Source: PALSA-612 sp964595575 (GTDB lineage: Bacteria; Actinomycetota; Thermoleophilia; Gaiellales; Gaiellaceae). From it: a DNA stretch of 45,604 bases. Within the stretch, counting starts at the first letter, position 1. Each line of letters begins with the position of its first letter. The notes beneath the pieces were generated by a model that saw only the letters and a list, made by a program, of their open reading frames with translations, made no database searches and had not been told where the DNA came from. The position numbers were made by a program, and so were the translations under genes. The stretch covers positions 1 to 45,604 of the forward strand of contig CAZQRA010000019.1 in the NCBI GenBank assembly GCA_964595575.1. The letters are read 5' to 3'. Shown here piece by piece: positions 8,143 to 16,891 of this stretch.

Positions 8143-9030
8143 ATGCCCATGGACGTCGCGGAGGTGGCTGCCCGGGCGCGAACCGAGAACTTCCCCATCG
8201 CCTCCCTCCTCTTCCCCCGGCGGCTACGACCCCATCTCAGGGCCGTGTACGGGTTCGCCCGGCTGGTCGACATCCTGGGAGACGAGTGGCAGGGGGACCG
8301 CCTGGCCGCCCTGGACGAGCTGGAGCGGGAGCTCGACCGCTGCTACGCGTCCGATCGGGAGCCGTCCTGGCCGGTCATGCAGGCCCTCAAGCCGACGGTC
8401 CGCGCCTGCCGGCTTCCCCGCGAGCCTTTCCAGCGCCTGATCGAGGCCAACCGCATGGACCAGCGGATCTCGGAGTACGAGACCTGGGCCGAGCTTCGCC
8501 TCTACTGCGCGCACTCGGCCGACCCTGTGGGGAGGCTCGTCTTGGCCATCCTGGGCCGGGCCGGCGACGAGCAGCTCCTCGCCTGGTCGGATGACGTCTG
8601 CACCGGCCTGCAGCTCGTCAACTTCCTCCAGGACGTTCCCCGCGACCTCGCCCTGGGGAGGATCTACCTTCCCGCCGAGGATCGCCGGCGCTTCGGCGTC
8701 TCCGTCCTCGGCCGACCGAACGAGCCGCTCCGCCGCTGCCTCGAGTTCGAGGCCGAGCGGGCGCGGGCCCTGCTTGCCTCCGGGGAGCGGTTGCGGGCGG
8801 CCCTGGGGGGCAGGATCGGCCGGGCGGTGGCCCTCTTTGCCCGCGGCGGCTTGGCGGCGCTGGAGGCCCTGGAGGAGGCAGGCTGGGACGTCTTCTCCCG
8901 GCGTCCGGCCCCCTCGCGCCTGCGTCTCGCCCGCGAGGCCGCCCGTACCTTGGTGGGGTCGGGTGGGGGAGGAAGCCGGGCTCGGCGCCTCCCTCCCCAG
9001 GCGGAGGACTGGGAGGGGGAGGGAGCGTGA
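8143..9030 (+). CDS. hpnC: Hydroxysqualene synthase HpnC
   Basis: 295 residues of the squalene/phytoene synthase family. In the bacterial HpnCDE route, HpnC converts presqualene diphosphate to hydroxysqualene. Visible are the N-terminal ENFPIASLLFPRRLRPHLRA typical of HpnC, a first acidic region (ARLVDILGDEW) and a second (QLVNFLQDVPRDLALGRIYL). The assignment to HpnC rather than HpnD rests on ENFPIAS, the position first in the operon and the presence of a separate HpnD next to it. It overlaps hpnD by GTGA, implying coupled translation. A second ATG at 8149 is in frame, but spacing from TAGCAT favours 8143. Confidence 0.93.
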   Translation: MPMDVAEVAARARTENFPIASLLFPRRLRPHLRAVYGFARLVDILGDEWQGDRLAALDELERELDRCYASDREPSWPVMQALKPTVRACRLPREPFQRLIEANRMDQRISEYETWAELRLYCAHSADPVGRLVLAILGRAGDEQLLAWSDDVCTGLQLVNFLQDVPRDLALGRIYLPAEDRRRFGVSVLGRPNEPLRRCLEFEAERARALLASGERLRAALGGRIGRAVALFARGGLAALEALEEAGWDVFSRRPAPSRLRLAREAARTLVGSGGGGSRARRLPPQAEDWEGEGA

Positions 9031-9854
9031 TCACGGCCGAGCAGGCGTACGCCGAGGTGGAGCGCCTGACCCGAGCCCGGGCCCGCAACTTCGCCTGGGG
9101 GATCATGCTCCTGCCCCGCCCCAAGAGGCGGGCGATCGCGGCCGTGTACGCCTTCGCCCGGCGGGTCGACGACATCGCCGACGCCCCCGATCTCGCCGAC
9201 GACGACAAGCGGCGCCGGCTCGAGACCCTGCGCGCCCAGATCGAGGCCGACCCCGGCGAGGAGGCGATGCTGGTAGCGCTGGCGGACGCCCGCCGCCGCT
9301 ACCCCATTCCTGCCCGAGCGCTGCACGACCTCATCGACGGGGGCCTCATGGACACCGAGCGGCGCCGCTACGAGACCTTCGAGGAGCTCCTGGGCTACTG
9401 CCGGCGGGTGGCGGGAGCGGTGGGCGTGGCCTGCGTGGCCGTGTACGGGGCGGACGAGCCGGAGCGGGCGGAGACGCTGGGGGTGGCCTTGCAGCTCATC
9501 AACATCATCCGGGACGTGGCCGAGGACTGGCGGCTGGGTCGCGTCTACCTCCCCCAGGAGGAGCTCCGTCGCTTCGGGGTGGGGGAGGAGGACATCGCCG
9601 AGCGCCGGCTCACCCCCGCTTGGCGGGCGCTCATGGCCCACCAGGCGGCCCGGGCCCGCGCCCACCTCGCCCAGGGGAGGACGCTCCTTCCCCTGCTCGA
9701 TCGACGCAGCGCCGCCTGCGTAGCCGCCTTCGCCAACCTCTACGAGGCCACCCTCGACCGGATCGAGAGGGCCGGCTTCGACGTCTTCGCCGGGCCGCCC
9801 CGGCTCTCCACGCTGACCAAGCTCCGCATCGCCGGCGCGGGGCTCCTGCCGTGA
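9027..9854 (+). CDS. hpnD: Presqualene diphosphate synthase HpnD
   Basis: 275 residues, squalene/phytoene synthase family. It joins two farnesyl diphosphates to presqualene diphosphate, the substrate of HpnC. Diagnostic features are RNFAWGIMLLPRPKRRAIAA at the N-terminus, the first Asp-rich motif RRVDDIAD and the second, IIRDVAEDWRLGRVYLP, which bind diphosphate through magnesium. The GTG start lies within the hpnC stop (GTGA), and the 3' end overlaps hpnE in the same way. The gene is soluble or membrane-associated and should work as a unit with its neighbours. Annotators sometimes label this family phytoene synthase; context decides for HpnD. Confidence 0.94.
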   Translation: MITAEQAYAEVERLTRARARNFAWGIMLLPRPKRRAIAAVYAFARRVDDIADAPDLADDDKRRRLETLRAQIEADPGEEAMLVALADARRRYPIPARALHDLIDGGLMDTERRRYETFEELLGYCRRVAGAVGVACVAVYGADEPERAETLGVALQLINIIRDVAEDWRLGRVYLPQEELRRFGVGEEDIAERRLTPAWRALMAHQAARARAHLAQGRTLLPLLDRRSAACVAAFANLYEATLDRIERAGFDVFAGPPRLSTLTKLRIAGAGLLP

Positions 9855-11122
9855 GGGTGGTCGTCGTCGGCGGGGGCCTGGCTGGGCTGGCGGCCGCTCT
9901 CGACCTCGTCGAGGCCGGGCACGAGGTGGTCCTCCTCGAGGCCCGGCCGACCCTGGGCGGGGCGGTGCAGACCCTCCCTGCCCGGGAGGGAGATCCCGAC
10001 CCGCCTCCCGACAACGGCCAGCACATCGCCCTCGGCTGCTGCGAGGCCTACCTGGACTTTCTGGAGAGGATCGGTAGCGCCGACCGCGTGCGGCGCCAGC
10101 CCCTCGTCCTGCCGGTGGTGGACGAGCGGGGGCGGGCGAGCACCATCCGGCGGGGGCTTCTCCCTCTCCTCCGCTACCGCCACCTCTCGGTCCGGGAGCG
10201 CCTAGCCGTCGCCTGGACGCTCCTGCGGATGCGGCGCCTGCGTCCCCAGGAGCACGACGGGGAGACGTTCGCCTCCCTGCTTCGGCGCCTCGGCTGCCCG
10301 GCGGCGGCCGTCGAGCGCTTCTGGGACGTGTTCATGCGCCCGGCCCTCAACCTCCGCTGCGCCGAGGCGAGCGCCGCCCTCGGCCTGTTCACGGTCAAGA
10401 CCGCCCTCCTCGGGGATCGCCGGGCAAGCGACCTCGTGCTGCCCACGGCACCCCTGGGGGCGATGCACGGGGAGGCGGCCGGGCGCGCCCTCGAGGCTGC
10501 CGGGGCTACCGTGCGGGTGAGCGCTCGGGTGGTCGCCCTGGAGGGGACGACGGCCGTGCTCGCCGACGGGGAGGAGGTGGAGGGCGATGCCGTGGTCGTG
10601 GCCGTGCCGCCACCCGAGGCCGCCCGCCTCCTGGGCGAGGAGGACCCCAATCTCGGCCACTCGCCCATCGTCAGTGCCCACCTCCTCTTCGACCGTCCCA
10701 TCCTCCCCTGGCCTCTGGCGGCCCTCCTTGACAGCTCCGCCCACTGGGTGTTCGACCGCGGTGCCCTCACCGGTCGCCCGCCCGGCCAGGGCCAGTACCT
10801 GACCGTGGTCTCCTCGGGCGCTCCCGAGCTCTTGGAGCTGCGGGGCCGGGAGCTGGTGGAACGCCTGGCGCGGGAGCTCACCGATCGCCTGGGCCCGGCG
10901 GAGCTGCTGTGGTCTCGGGTGAGCAGGGAGCCGGCGGCCACCTTCGCCGGCCGCCCCGGCCAGGCTGGGCGTCGGCCGGGACCCCGGACCGCCTCCCCGA
11001 GGGTGGTCAGGGCCGGGGCCTGGACGGATACGGGCTGGCCGGCCACCATGGAGGGAGCGGTGCGGAGCGGGCAACAGGCTGCCTGGGCCTTGATCGAGAG
11101 CGAGGGGGTGGGTGGACGGTGA
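9851..11122 (+). CDS. hpnE: Hydroxysqualene dehydroxylase HpnE
   Basis: About 423 residues of the FAD-dependent amine oxidase/phytoene desaturase-like class. HpnE reduces hydroxysqualene to squalene. The N-terminal FAD motif VVVVGGGLAGLAAALDLVEAG begins at residue 3, followed by VVLLEARPTLGGAVQT and a conserved DNGQHIALGCCEAY segment typical of HpnE. The C-terminal FAD region includes ATMEGAVRSGQQAAW. The GTG start at 9851 overlaps the hpnD stop. The open frame extends far upstream, but the conserved N-terminal FAD motif and the 4-nt overlap fix this start. It overlaps shc by GTGA. Confidence 0.93.
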   Translation: MRVVVVGGGLAGLAAALDLVEAGHEVVLLEARPTLGGAVQTLPAREGDPDPPPDNGQHIALGCCEAYLDFLERIGSADRVRRQPLVLPVVDERGRASTIRRGLLPLLRYRHLSVRERLAVAWTLLRMRRLRPQEHDGETFASLLRRLGCPAAAVERFWDVFMRPALNLRCAEASAALGLFTVKTALLGDRRASDLVLPTAPLGAMHGEAAGRALEAAGATVRVSARVVALEGTTAVLADGEEVEGDAVVVAVPPPEAARLLGEEDPNLGHSPIVSAHLLFDRPILPWPLAALLDSSAHWVFDRGALTGRPPGQGQYLTVVSSGAPELLELRGRELVERLARELTDRLGPAELLWSRVSREPAATFAGRPGQAGRRPGPRTASPRVVRAGAWTDTGWPATMEGAVRSGQQAAWALIESEGVGGR

Positions 11123-12903
11123 CCGTGACCGAGGAGCTGACCGCGCTCGACCGGGCCATCGAGGCCGGGGTCGCCCGCCTGCTCGACCTCCAGCACCCGG
11201 GCGGCTGGTGGGTGGGCGAGCTGGAGTCGAATGCCACCATGGTCGCCGAGCACCTCTTCTGGCTCCACTTCCTGGGCTTGCGCGATCCTGACACCGACCG
11301 CAAGCTGGCCGGGGAGCTGCTCGCCCGTAGGCGGGAGGACGGCACCTGGTCGAACTGGTGGCAAGGACCTCCCGACCTCTCCACGACGGTTGAGTCCTAC
11401 GTGGCCTTGAAGATGGCTGGGGTCGACCCCGGCGAGCGCGCCCGCTCCTACATCCAGCGAGAGGGGGGCGTCGCCAAGACCCGCGTCTTCACCAAGTGCT
11501 TCCTGGCCCTGCTCGACCAGTGGCCGTGGCAGGAGATCCCCACGGTGCCCGTGGAGGTCGTGCTCCTTCCTCCCTGGGCGCCCTTCTCCATCTACAGCTT
11601 CGCCTGCTGGGCCCGGCAGACCATCGTCCCCCTCTCGGTGGTCCAGGCCCTCCGCCCGGCCCGCCCGGCCGGAGTCGACCTGCGGGAGATCGGGGCCCGC
11701 CCGGGCCGGTCGCGGCCGCCCCGGCGCCCCGGGCCCCTCCGCCGCCGCGCCATCGCCGCCGCCGAGCGCTGGGTGCGGGAGCGGCAGGAGGCGGACGGCT
11801 GCTGGGGGGGCATCCAGCCTCCCTGGGTGTGGTCGATCGTCATGCTAGCCTCTCTCGGCTACGGGTTCGAGGACGAGCAGCTGCGACGGGCGGTGGAGGG
11901 ATGGGGAGGCTTCCTCATCGACGAGGGCGACCGCCTCCGGCCCGAGGCCTGTCAGTCCCCGGTCTGGGACACCGCCCTTTCCATCCTGGCCCTGCGCGCC
12001 TGCGGCCTTTCCCACGATCACCCCCAGCTCGTGCGGGCGGGCGAGTGGCTCCTCAGCCAGGAGGTACGGGTCAAGGGAGACTGGTCGGTGCGGGTTCCCG
12101 ACCTGGAGCCCGGGGGGTGGGCGTTCGAGTTCGAGAACGACCTCTACCCCGACGTCGACGACGCCGCCGTGTGCTGCCTTGCCCTGCGGGAGCTTGGCAT
12201 GGGCGAGGAGGCGGTGGAGCGGGCCCTCCGCTGGATCGCGGGCATGCAGTCCACGAGCGGAGGCTGGGGTGCCTTCGACGTCGACAACACGGCCGACTGG
12301 CTGTACCGCATCCCCTTCTGCGACTTCGGGGCCGTCATCGACCCGCCGAGCGAGGACGTCACCGCCCACGCCCTCGAGGCCCTCGCTCCCCACCCCGGCT
12401 ACCGGTCGGTCGTGGCCCGCGGCCTCGACTACCTCCTCGCCGCCCAGCAGGACGACGGCTCTTGGTGGGGTCGGTGGGGGGTCAACCACCTGTACGGCAC
12501 CGGCGCCGCCCTGCCGGCCCTCGAGGCCTGCGGGCTTCCCCCCGACCATCCCGCCTTCCAGCGGGCGGTCGCCTGGCTGGACGCGGTGCAGCACGAGTCG
12601 GGGGGCTTCGGCGAGGACATCCGCTCCTACCACGATCGCTCCTGGCGAGGTCGGGGCGAGCCTACGCCTTCACAAACGGCCTGGGCTCTATTAGCCTACG
12701 CAGCGGCAGGCAAGGCAAAGAGCGAGTCCGCCCGGCGCGCGGCGGGCTACCTCTGCGCCACCCAACTCCACAATGGCGACTGGAGTGAGCAGCACTACAC
12801 CGGCACCGGCTTCCCCACGGATTTCATGATCCGGTACCACTTGTACCGTCTCCACTTCCCGCTCATGGCCCTCGGTCGTCTGCGAGAAAGGATGGTCTCA
12901 TGA
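11119..12903 (+). CDS. shc: Squalene-hopene cyclase
   Basis: About 594 residues, slightly shorter than typical cyclases (around 630). It cyclises squalene to hopene/hopanol as a monotopic membrane enzyme. The catalytic acid motif DXDD is present as D345-V-D347-D348 (LYPDVDDAA). Several QW repeats are visible, for example QEADGCWGGIQPPW, QSTSGGWGAFDVDN and QQDDGSWWGRWGVNH. The N-terminal stretch QHPGGWWVGELESNATMVAE is typical of the family. The GTG start at 11119 overlaps hpnE and lies directly before this conserved region; the open frame upstream of it is not homologous. The stop overlaps hpnH by ATGA. The product feeds HpnH. Confidence 0.95.
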   Translation: MTVTEELTALDRAIEAGVARLLDLQHPGGWWVGELESNATMVAEHLFWLHFLGLRDPDTDRKLAGELLARRREDGTWSNWWQGPPDLSTTVESYVALKMAGVDPGERARSYIQREGGVAKTRVFTKCFLALLDQWPWQEIPTVPVEVVLLPPWAPFSIYSFACWARQTIVPLSVVQALRPARPAGVDLREIGARPGRSRPPRRPGPLRRRAIAAAERWVRERQEADGCWGGIQPPWVWSIVMLASLGYGFEDEQLRRAVEGWGGFLIDEGDRLRPEACQSPVWDTALSILALRACGLSHDHPQLVRAGEWLLSQEVRVKGDWSVRVPDLEPGGWAFEFENDLYPDVDDAAVCCLALRELGMGEEAVERALRWIAGMQSTSGGWGAFDVDNTADWLYRIPFCDFGAVIDPPSEDVTAHALEALAPHPGYRSVVARGLDYLLAAQQDDGSWWGRWGVNHLYGTGAALPALEACGLPPDHPAFQRAVAWLDAVQHESGGFGEDIRSYHDRSWRGRGEPTPSQTAWALLAYAAAGKAKSESARRAAGYLCATQLHNGDWSEQHYTGTGFPTDFMIRYHLYRLHFPLMALGRLRERMVS

Positions 12904-13904
12904 AGTTTCCGCTTCGCTCCACGATCCAGATCGGCCGCTACGTGGCCTCCCAGAAGCGCAAGGGCGAGCTGTACCCGCTCGTGCTCATGCTGGAGCCCAC
13001 GCTCGCCTGCAACATCGCCTGCATCGGCTGCGGCAAGATCCGCGAGTACGAGTCCAACAAGGCTCGCCTGACCGTGGACGAGTGCATCGACTCGGGCGTC
13101 CAGTGCCCTGCCCCCGTGGTCTCCATCTGCGGGGGCGAGCCGCTCATCTACAAGGGGATCGAGGAGGTGGTGGCCGGCCTCCTCGAGCTCAAGAAGACGG
13201 TAGAGCTGTGCACCAACGCCCTGCGCCTGGAGGAGTTTCTGGACGTGTTCAAGCCCGACCCCAGGCTCACCTTCGTCGTCCACCTGGACGGCATGCGCGA
13301 GATCCACGACTACATCTGCGACTACCCGGGCCTCTGGGACATCGCCGTGGCCGCCATCAAGAAGGCCCGCAAGGCGGGCTTCCGGGTCACCACCAACACC
13401 ACCGTGTTCAAGGAGACCTCGGTGGAGGACGTCATCCAGATGATGGACTACCTCACCAACGAGGTCGGCATCGACGGCATGCTGGTGGCGCCCGGGTACC
13501 AGTACTCCCAGATCGACCCGGCCCTGACCATGACCCGAGCCGAGCACGAGGAGAAGTTCCGGCGGATCCGGGCGGCGGTCAAGGAGCGCGGCTACCGTTG
13601 GCTGGCAAGCCCCCTCTACCAGGAGTTCCTCACCGGCGAGCGCAAGCTCCCCTGTGCCCCCTGGGGCTCCATCACCCGCAACCCCTACGGCTGGAAGGGC
13701 CCCTGCTACCTCCTCACCGACGGCATCTTCCCCACCTACGAGGCCCTGGTGGAGGGCATCCAGTGGGAGCTGTACGGGCCGGGCAACGATCCCCGCTGCG
13801 AGCACTGCGCGATCCACTCGGGGTTCGAGCCGGCGGCCGCCTACGCCGCCACGGAGAGCCTGCGGGAGACCGTCCGGAGCATGGCGTGGACGTTGACGGG
13901 CTGA
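12900..13904 (+). CDS. hpnH: Adenosyl-hopene transferase HpnH (radical SAM)
   Basis: 334 residues. HpnH attaches the adenosyl group of SAM to hopene to make adenosylhopane, the first step to side-chain-extended hopanoids. The radical SAM cluster ligands are C37, C41 and C44 (ACNIACIGCGK). SICGGEPLIY holds the GGE SAM-binding motif. A C-terminal cysteine set (DPRCEHCAIHSGFEP) is typical of the HpnH group. The strongly conserved start MKFPLRSTIQIGRY supports the ATG at 12900, which overlaps the shc stop. The end overlaps the next gene by 19 nt. The presence of HpnH predicts extended hopanoids, not only hopene. Confidence 0.95.
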   Translation: MKFPLRSTIQIGRYVASQKRKGELYPLVLMLEPTLACNIACIGCGKIREYESNKARLTVDECIDSGVQCPAPVVSICGGEPLIYKGIEEVVAGLLELKKTVELCTNALRLEEFLDVFKPDPRLTFVVHLDGMREIHDYICDYPGLWDIAVAAIKKARKAGFRVTTNTTVFKETSVEDVIQMMDYLTNEVGIDGMLVAPGYQYSQIDPALTMTRAEHEEKFRRIRAAVKERGYRWLASPLYQEFLTGERKLPCAPWGSITRNPYGWKGPCYLLTDGIFPTYEALVEGIQWELYGPGNDPRCEHCAIHSGFEPAAAYAATESLRETVRSMAWTLTG

Positions 13905-14458
13905 TCCTCGCCTGCGCCACGCGCACGGAGGCGCGTTCGGCCCGCCGCCTGGGGGCGCCGGTGGTACTGGTAGGCGTGGGAGCGAGGCGGCGCCTCCCCG
14001 ACGGGCCGGCGGTGTCGTTCGGCCTCTGCGGCGCCCTCGACGAGGGGATCGAGGTGGGCGAAGTGGTGGACGCGGTGCGGGTGGTGGACGAGGCAGGGCG
14101 ACCGCTGTGGGAAGGAAGCCCGCTCGGGGCCCCGGGGGCGAGGCGGGGGACGATCGTGGCCGTGGCCCGGCTCGTGGATAGCCCCGGCGAGCGCCGCCGG
14201 CTGCGGGAGCGCACCGGCGCCGACGCCGCCGACCTGGAGTCGGGCCCCCTCGCTCGGGCCGGCTGCCTGCGGGGCGTCCTACGGGCTGTGTCCGACACCC
14301 CGGCTCGACCTCTCGGGCCTCTGGCGGGAGCGCTGGGTCCCGACGGGCGTCTTGCCTGGCGGGGGCTGGCCCGGGCTGCCGCCCGGCCGCGGGCGTCGGC
14401 CCGCGCGCTCGCGGACGTCCGCCGCGCCCTGCGCTCCCTGGAGGCGCTTGCCCCATGA
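13886..14458 (+). CDS. hpnG: Adenosylhopane nucleosidase/phosphorylase HpnG
   Basis: About 190 residues of the nucleoside phosphorylase superfamily, small for HpnG (often 210-250). HpnG removes adenine from adenosylhopane to give ribosylhopane. Recognisable pieces are the early strand GLILACATRTEARSARRLG, the glycine-rich FGLCGALDEGIEVGEVVDA and the GADAADLESGPLARA region, which matches the ribose-binding D-x-E-S site of the family (normally DMES). GTG at 13886 is the only start that keeps the first strand, and it overlaps hpnH. The 3' end overlaps ispH by ATGA. The sequence is divergent, so assignment leans on the neighbours. Confidence 0.82.
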   Translation: MDVDGLILACATRTEARSARRLGAPVVLVGVGARRRLPDGPAVSFGLCGALDEGIEVGEVVDAVRVVDEAGRPLWEGSPLGAPGARRGTIVAVARLVDSPGERRRLRERTGADAADLESGPLARAGCLRGVLRAVSDTPARPLGPLAGALGPDGRLAWRGLARAAARPRASARALADVRRALRSLEALAP

Positions 14459-15399
14459 GCGCCAGCCGGAACGGACGGCAGGTTCTCCTCGCCGCTCCCC
14501 GCTCCTTCTGCGCCGGGGTCGATCGGGCGATCGAGATCGTGGAGCGCCTGCTCGAGCGCCACGGCCCCCCTGTGTACGTGCGCCACGAGATCGTCCACAA
14601 CGACAACGTCGTGCGCCGGCTGGAGGAGATGGGGGCGGTGTTCGTGGAGTCGGAGGAGGAGATCCCGCCCGGCGAGATCTGCGTGCTCTCGGCCCACGGG
14701 GTGGCGCCGGCGGTGCGGGAGAACTGCCGCCGCCGGGGCCTGCGGGTGGTGGACGCGGTCTGCCCGCTCGTCTCCAAGGTGCACGCCGAGGCCCGCCGCT
14801 ACGCCGACTCCGGGCACCTGGTGGCCTTGATCGGCCACGCCGACCACGTGGAGGTGATCGGGACGAAGGGCGAGCGGCCCGACCAGATCGTGGTGGTGGA
14901 GTCGCCGGAGGACGCCCACCGCCTGGAGACGAACGGCCGTCCTCTGGCCGTGATCACCCAGACCACGCTGTCCCTGGACGACGTCGCCTCCACGGTGGAG
15001 GTGCTCGAGCGCCGGTTCGGGCAGCTCAAGCGGCCGGGGGCCGACGACATCTGCTACGCCACCCAGAACCGCCAAGACGCGGTCAAGGAGATCGCCCGCC
15101 GGGGAGCCACCCTCATCCTCGTCATCGGCTCGCCCACGAGCTCCAACGCCAACCGCCTGGTGGAGGTGGCCCGAGCAGCGGGGGCGGAGGCGGCCCTCAT
15201 CGACGGGGAGAGCGAGCTTGCCGGCGAGCTCCTCGCCGGCCACGCCGTGATCGGCCTCACCGCCGGCGCCTCCACGCCGGAGGGGCTCGTGCAGGCCGTG
15301 CTGGGCCAGCTCGCCGCCCGCGGCTACGACCGCGTGGAGGAGGTCACCGTGGCCCGCGAGGACGTTCACTTCCGCCTTCCCAGGGAGGTACTGGCATGA
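14455..15399 (+). CDS. ispH: 4-hydroxy-3-methylbut-2-enyl diphosphate reductase IspH
   Basis: 314 residues, full length. IspH makes IPP and DMAPP from HMBPP in the last step of the MEP pathway, using an iron-sulfur cluster. Visible are PRSFCAGVDRAIEIVE with the first cluster cysteine, the HEIVHN segment, the SAHGVAP motif, DAVCPLVSKVH with the second cysteine, TQTTLSLDD, DDICYATQNRQDAV with the third cysteine, and the SSNANRL substrate-binding motif. It sits inside the hopanoid operon with 4-nt overlaps on both sides, coupling precursor supply to triterpenoid output. Whether a second ispH exists elsewhere in the genome cannot be seen. Confidence 0.96.
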   Translation: MSASRNGRQVLLAAPRSFCAGVDRAIEIVERLLERHGPPVYVRHEIVHNDNVVRRLEEMGAVFVESEEEIPPGEICVLSAHGVAPAVRENCRRRGLRVVDAVCPLVSKVHAEARRYADSGHLVALIGHADHVEVIGTKGERPDQIVVVESPEDAHRLETNGRPLAVITQTTLSLDDVASTVEVLERRFGQLKRPGADDICYATQNRQDAVKEIARRGATLILVIGSPTSSNANRLVEVARAAGAEAALIDGESELAGELLAGHAVIGLTAGASTPEGLVQAVLGQLAARGYDRVEEVTVAREDVHFRLPREVLA

Positions 15400-15782
15400 C
15401 CTCGGTCGAGATTCCCACCTCGGTGGCGGCGGCTCTGCCCACGCTCTCCGTGCTCGACATCACCAACGAGGTCTCCCGGGAGGTGCGACGGTCGGGGATC
15501 GCTGCCGGCCTTGCCTACGTGACCGCCTGCTCGCCCACCTCCCTGGTACGGGTGACCGAGCGGGAGTCGGGGTTCTTCTGCGACTTCGAGGCCCTCCTGG
15601 AGCGCCTCGTCCCCCTGGACATCGCCGAGCGGGAGCGGTTGATCGTGGCCTTGCTGGGGCCGCGCACGGAGGCGATCCCGTTCGTGGAGGGGCGGCTCTG
15701 CCTGGGCCAGTGGCAGCGCGTCCTCATCTTCGGCTTCGACGGGGACGCCAGCGCCGAGTACACGCTGACCCTGCTCGGCTGA
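15396..15782 (+). CDS. YjbQ/UPF0047-like protein, active-site residues altered
   Basis: 128 residues. The pattern ITNEVSREVRRSGIAAGLAYV, the late motif VEGRLCLGQWQRVLIFGFDG and the overall length match the YjbQ (UPF0047) family, whose members can have weak thiamine-phosphate-synthase activity. In typical members the central segment reads roughly HTTAAI..NEN. Here the equivalent stretch is ACSPTSLVRVTERESG, so the usual His and Asn are missing. The downstream His-rich region is also absent, as LERLVPLDIAERERL holds no His. A catalytic role is therefore doubtful. The ATG overlaps the ispH stop, making it the last gene of the hopanoid transcript. Confidence 0.7.
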   Translation: MTSVEIPTSVAAALPTLSVLDITNEVSREVRRSGIAAGLAYVTACSPTSLVRVTERESGFFCDFEALLERLVPLDIAERERLIVALLGPRTEAIPFVEGRLCLGQWQRVLIFGFDGDASAEYTLTLLG

Positions 15783-15879
15783 CCTCTCCGGTGTCTGCCG
15801 TCGCGGCCCAGCGGGCCCGGCTCGAGCCCGCGGTAGGCGGCGGCAGGGCGCGAGCTGGCGGAGGCTGAGCGGAGCCGAC

Positions 15880-15892
15880 TATCATCGCCCCC
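15880..15892 (+). promoter_or_regulatory. Leaderless promoter
   Basis: TATCAT (15880-15885) lies 7 nt before the GTG at 15893, and no ribosome site is present. It is one of the clearest examples of the recurrent TANNNT-N6/7-RTG arrangement in this window. Confidence 0.55.
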
Positions 15893-16561
15893 GTGCAGCG
15901 TGCCAGGCGGCACCAACGCCTCCTGTCGGGAGCTGCCTTCGCCCTGCTCGCGCTGGTGGCGGAGGTGGCCGGGCGGACGCTCGTCCACCGCCTCGACGTC
16001 GGTCGCCACGTGGCCTCCCCGGTGCCGCCCGAGGCTGACTACTACCCGGTGCTCCTGGCGGCGCTGAAGCTGGCCGTGGCCCTCCTCCTCGCCCGGGTGG
16101 CCTGGCGGGTGGTCCGCGCCCGGGCGACCGAGGTCGCCGCCCGGCGCGTCCTCGTCGCCGTGGGGGCGCGCCCGGGGAGGAGGGCTCCCCGCCTGTCCCT
16201 GCGGCTCTCGCCGTCTTTGTGGGCCGCCTTTTTCCTGGTCACCTCCCTCATGTACCTCGTCCAGGCAGGGGCGGAACAGGCGGCGGCCGGCCGCCTCGCC
16301 CTCCTCGATCCCTGGCTCCACACCTCCTGCCTCCCCGTCTTCGCCGTGCTGTCGGTAGCCATCGCCCTCGTCTGGGGCGCCGTCGAGCGGTGGCTGGCCG
16401 ACTACGAGCGGCTGGCGGAGGAGGTCCGTCTCCAGGCCTGCCGGCTCCTGGGCGGGGCGTGCGCGCCCCCGGCACCCCGGGCCGCCGCCTCCCTCTTGCC
16501 TCCCCGCCGGCTCTTCGGGCTTTCGTTCGAGAGTCGCCCGCCTCCGGCTTTGGCCTGCTAG
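15893..16561 (+). CDS. Membrane protein of unknown function
   Basis: 222 residues with about four hydrophobic segments: near residues 10-25, 52-70, 105-125 and 145-160. The last 50 residues are polar and arginine/proline rich (PAPRAAASLLPPRRLF). I do not recognise a family. It starts at a GTG directly behind a probable leaderless promoter and is followed at 54 nt by a two-helix protein and a copper-linked membrane gene group, so it may be the first gene of that unit. HDV..HV and other scattered histidines are seen near the N-terminus but make no obvious metal motif. Confidence 0.6.
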   Translation: MQRARRHQRLLSGAAFALLALVAEVAGRTLVHRLDVGRHVASPVPPEADYYPVLLAALKLAVALLLARVAWRVVRARATEVAARRVLVAVGARPGRRAPRLSLRLSPSLWAAFFLVTSLMYLVQAGAEQAAAGRLALLDPWLHTSCLPVFAVLSVAIALVWGAVERWLADYERLAEEVRLQACRLLGGACAPPAPRAAASLLPPRRLFGLSFESRPPPALAC

Positions 16562-16615
16562 CCCGCGGGCAGGCTCGCGGGCAAGGTCCTCGTCCCGTTG
16601 AGCGTAGGAGGCAGC

Positions 16616-16891
16616 ATGGGTAGCACTGTCGCAAGCCGGTCGTCCAGTCGTTCCCGCGCCCGCCGGGTCGGTCGGGCGCTGGCCGTACGCTCCTTGGGGC
16701 CCTTGACGGCCCTCGCCGGCCTAGTGTGGGCCGTCCTCCAGCCCTGGCGGGTGACGCTCCTCGATCCCCAGGGGCAAGGGTTCTGGTGGCTCTTCACCCA
16801 GCCGCCGCTGTACGTGATCGCCGTGGGCCTGCTCTTCCACGCCCTGGTCGCCCCCGGGGTCGTCGCCGACCTTGAGGAGGGACCGGAATGA
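16616..16891 (+). CDS. Small two-helix membrane protein
   Basis: 91 residues. A basic N-terminus (SRSSSRSRARRVGRALAVR) is followed by two hydrophobic helices, SLGPLTALAGLVWAVLQPW and PPLYVIAVGLLFHALVAPGV. The ATG at 16616 has GGAGG 4 nt upstream; a TTG further up is less likely. The stop overlaps the next gene by ATGA. No family is recognised. Position suggests it works with the adjacent membrane protein and CopC-CopD fusion. Confidence 0.6.
   Translation: MGSTVASRSSSRSRARRVGRALAVRSLGPLTALAGLVWAVLQPWRVTLLDPQGQGFWWLFTQPPLYVIAVGLLFHALVAPGVVADLEEGPE

Noticed and set aside
13714..15369. A 551-codon minus-strand frame opposite hpnG and ispH
   Set aside because: No recognisable sequence, and it is covered by two genes with clear family motifs.
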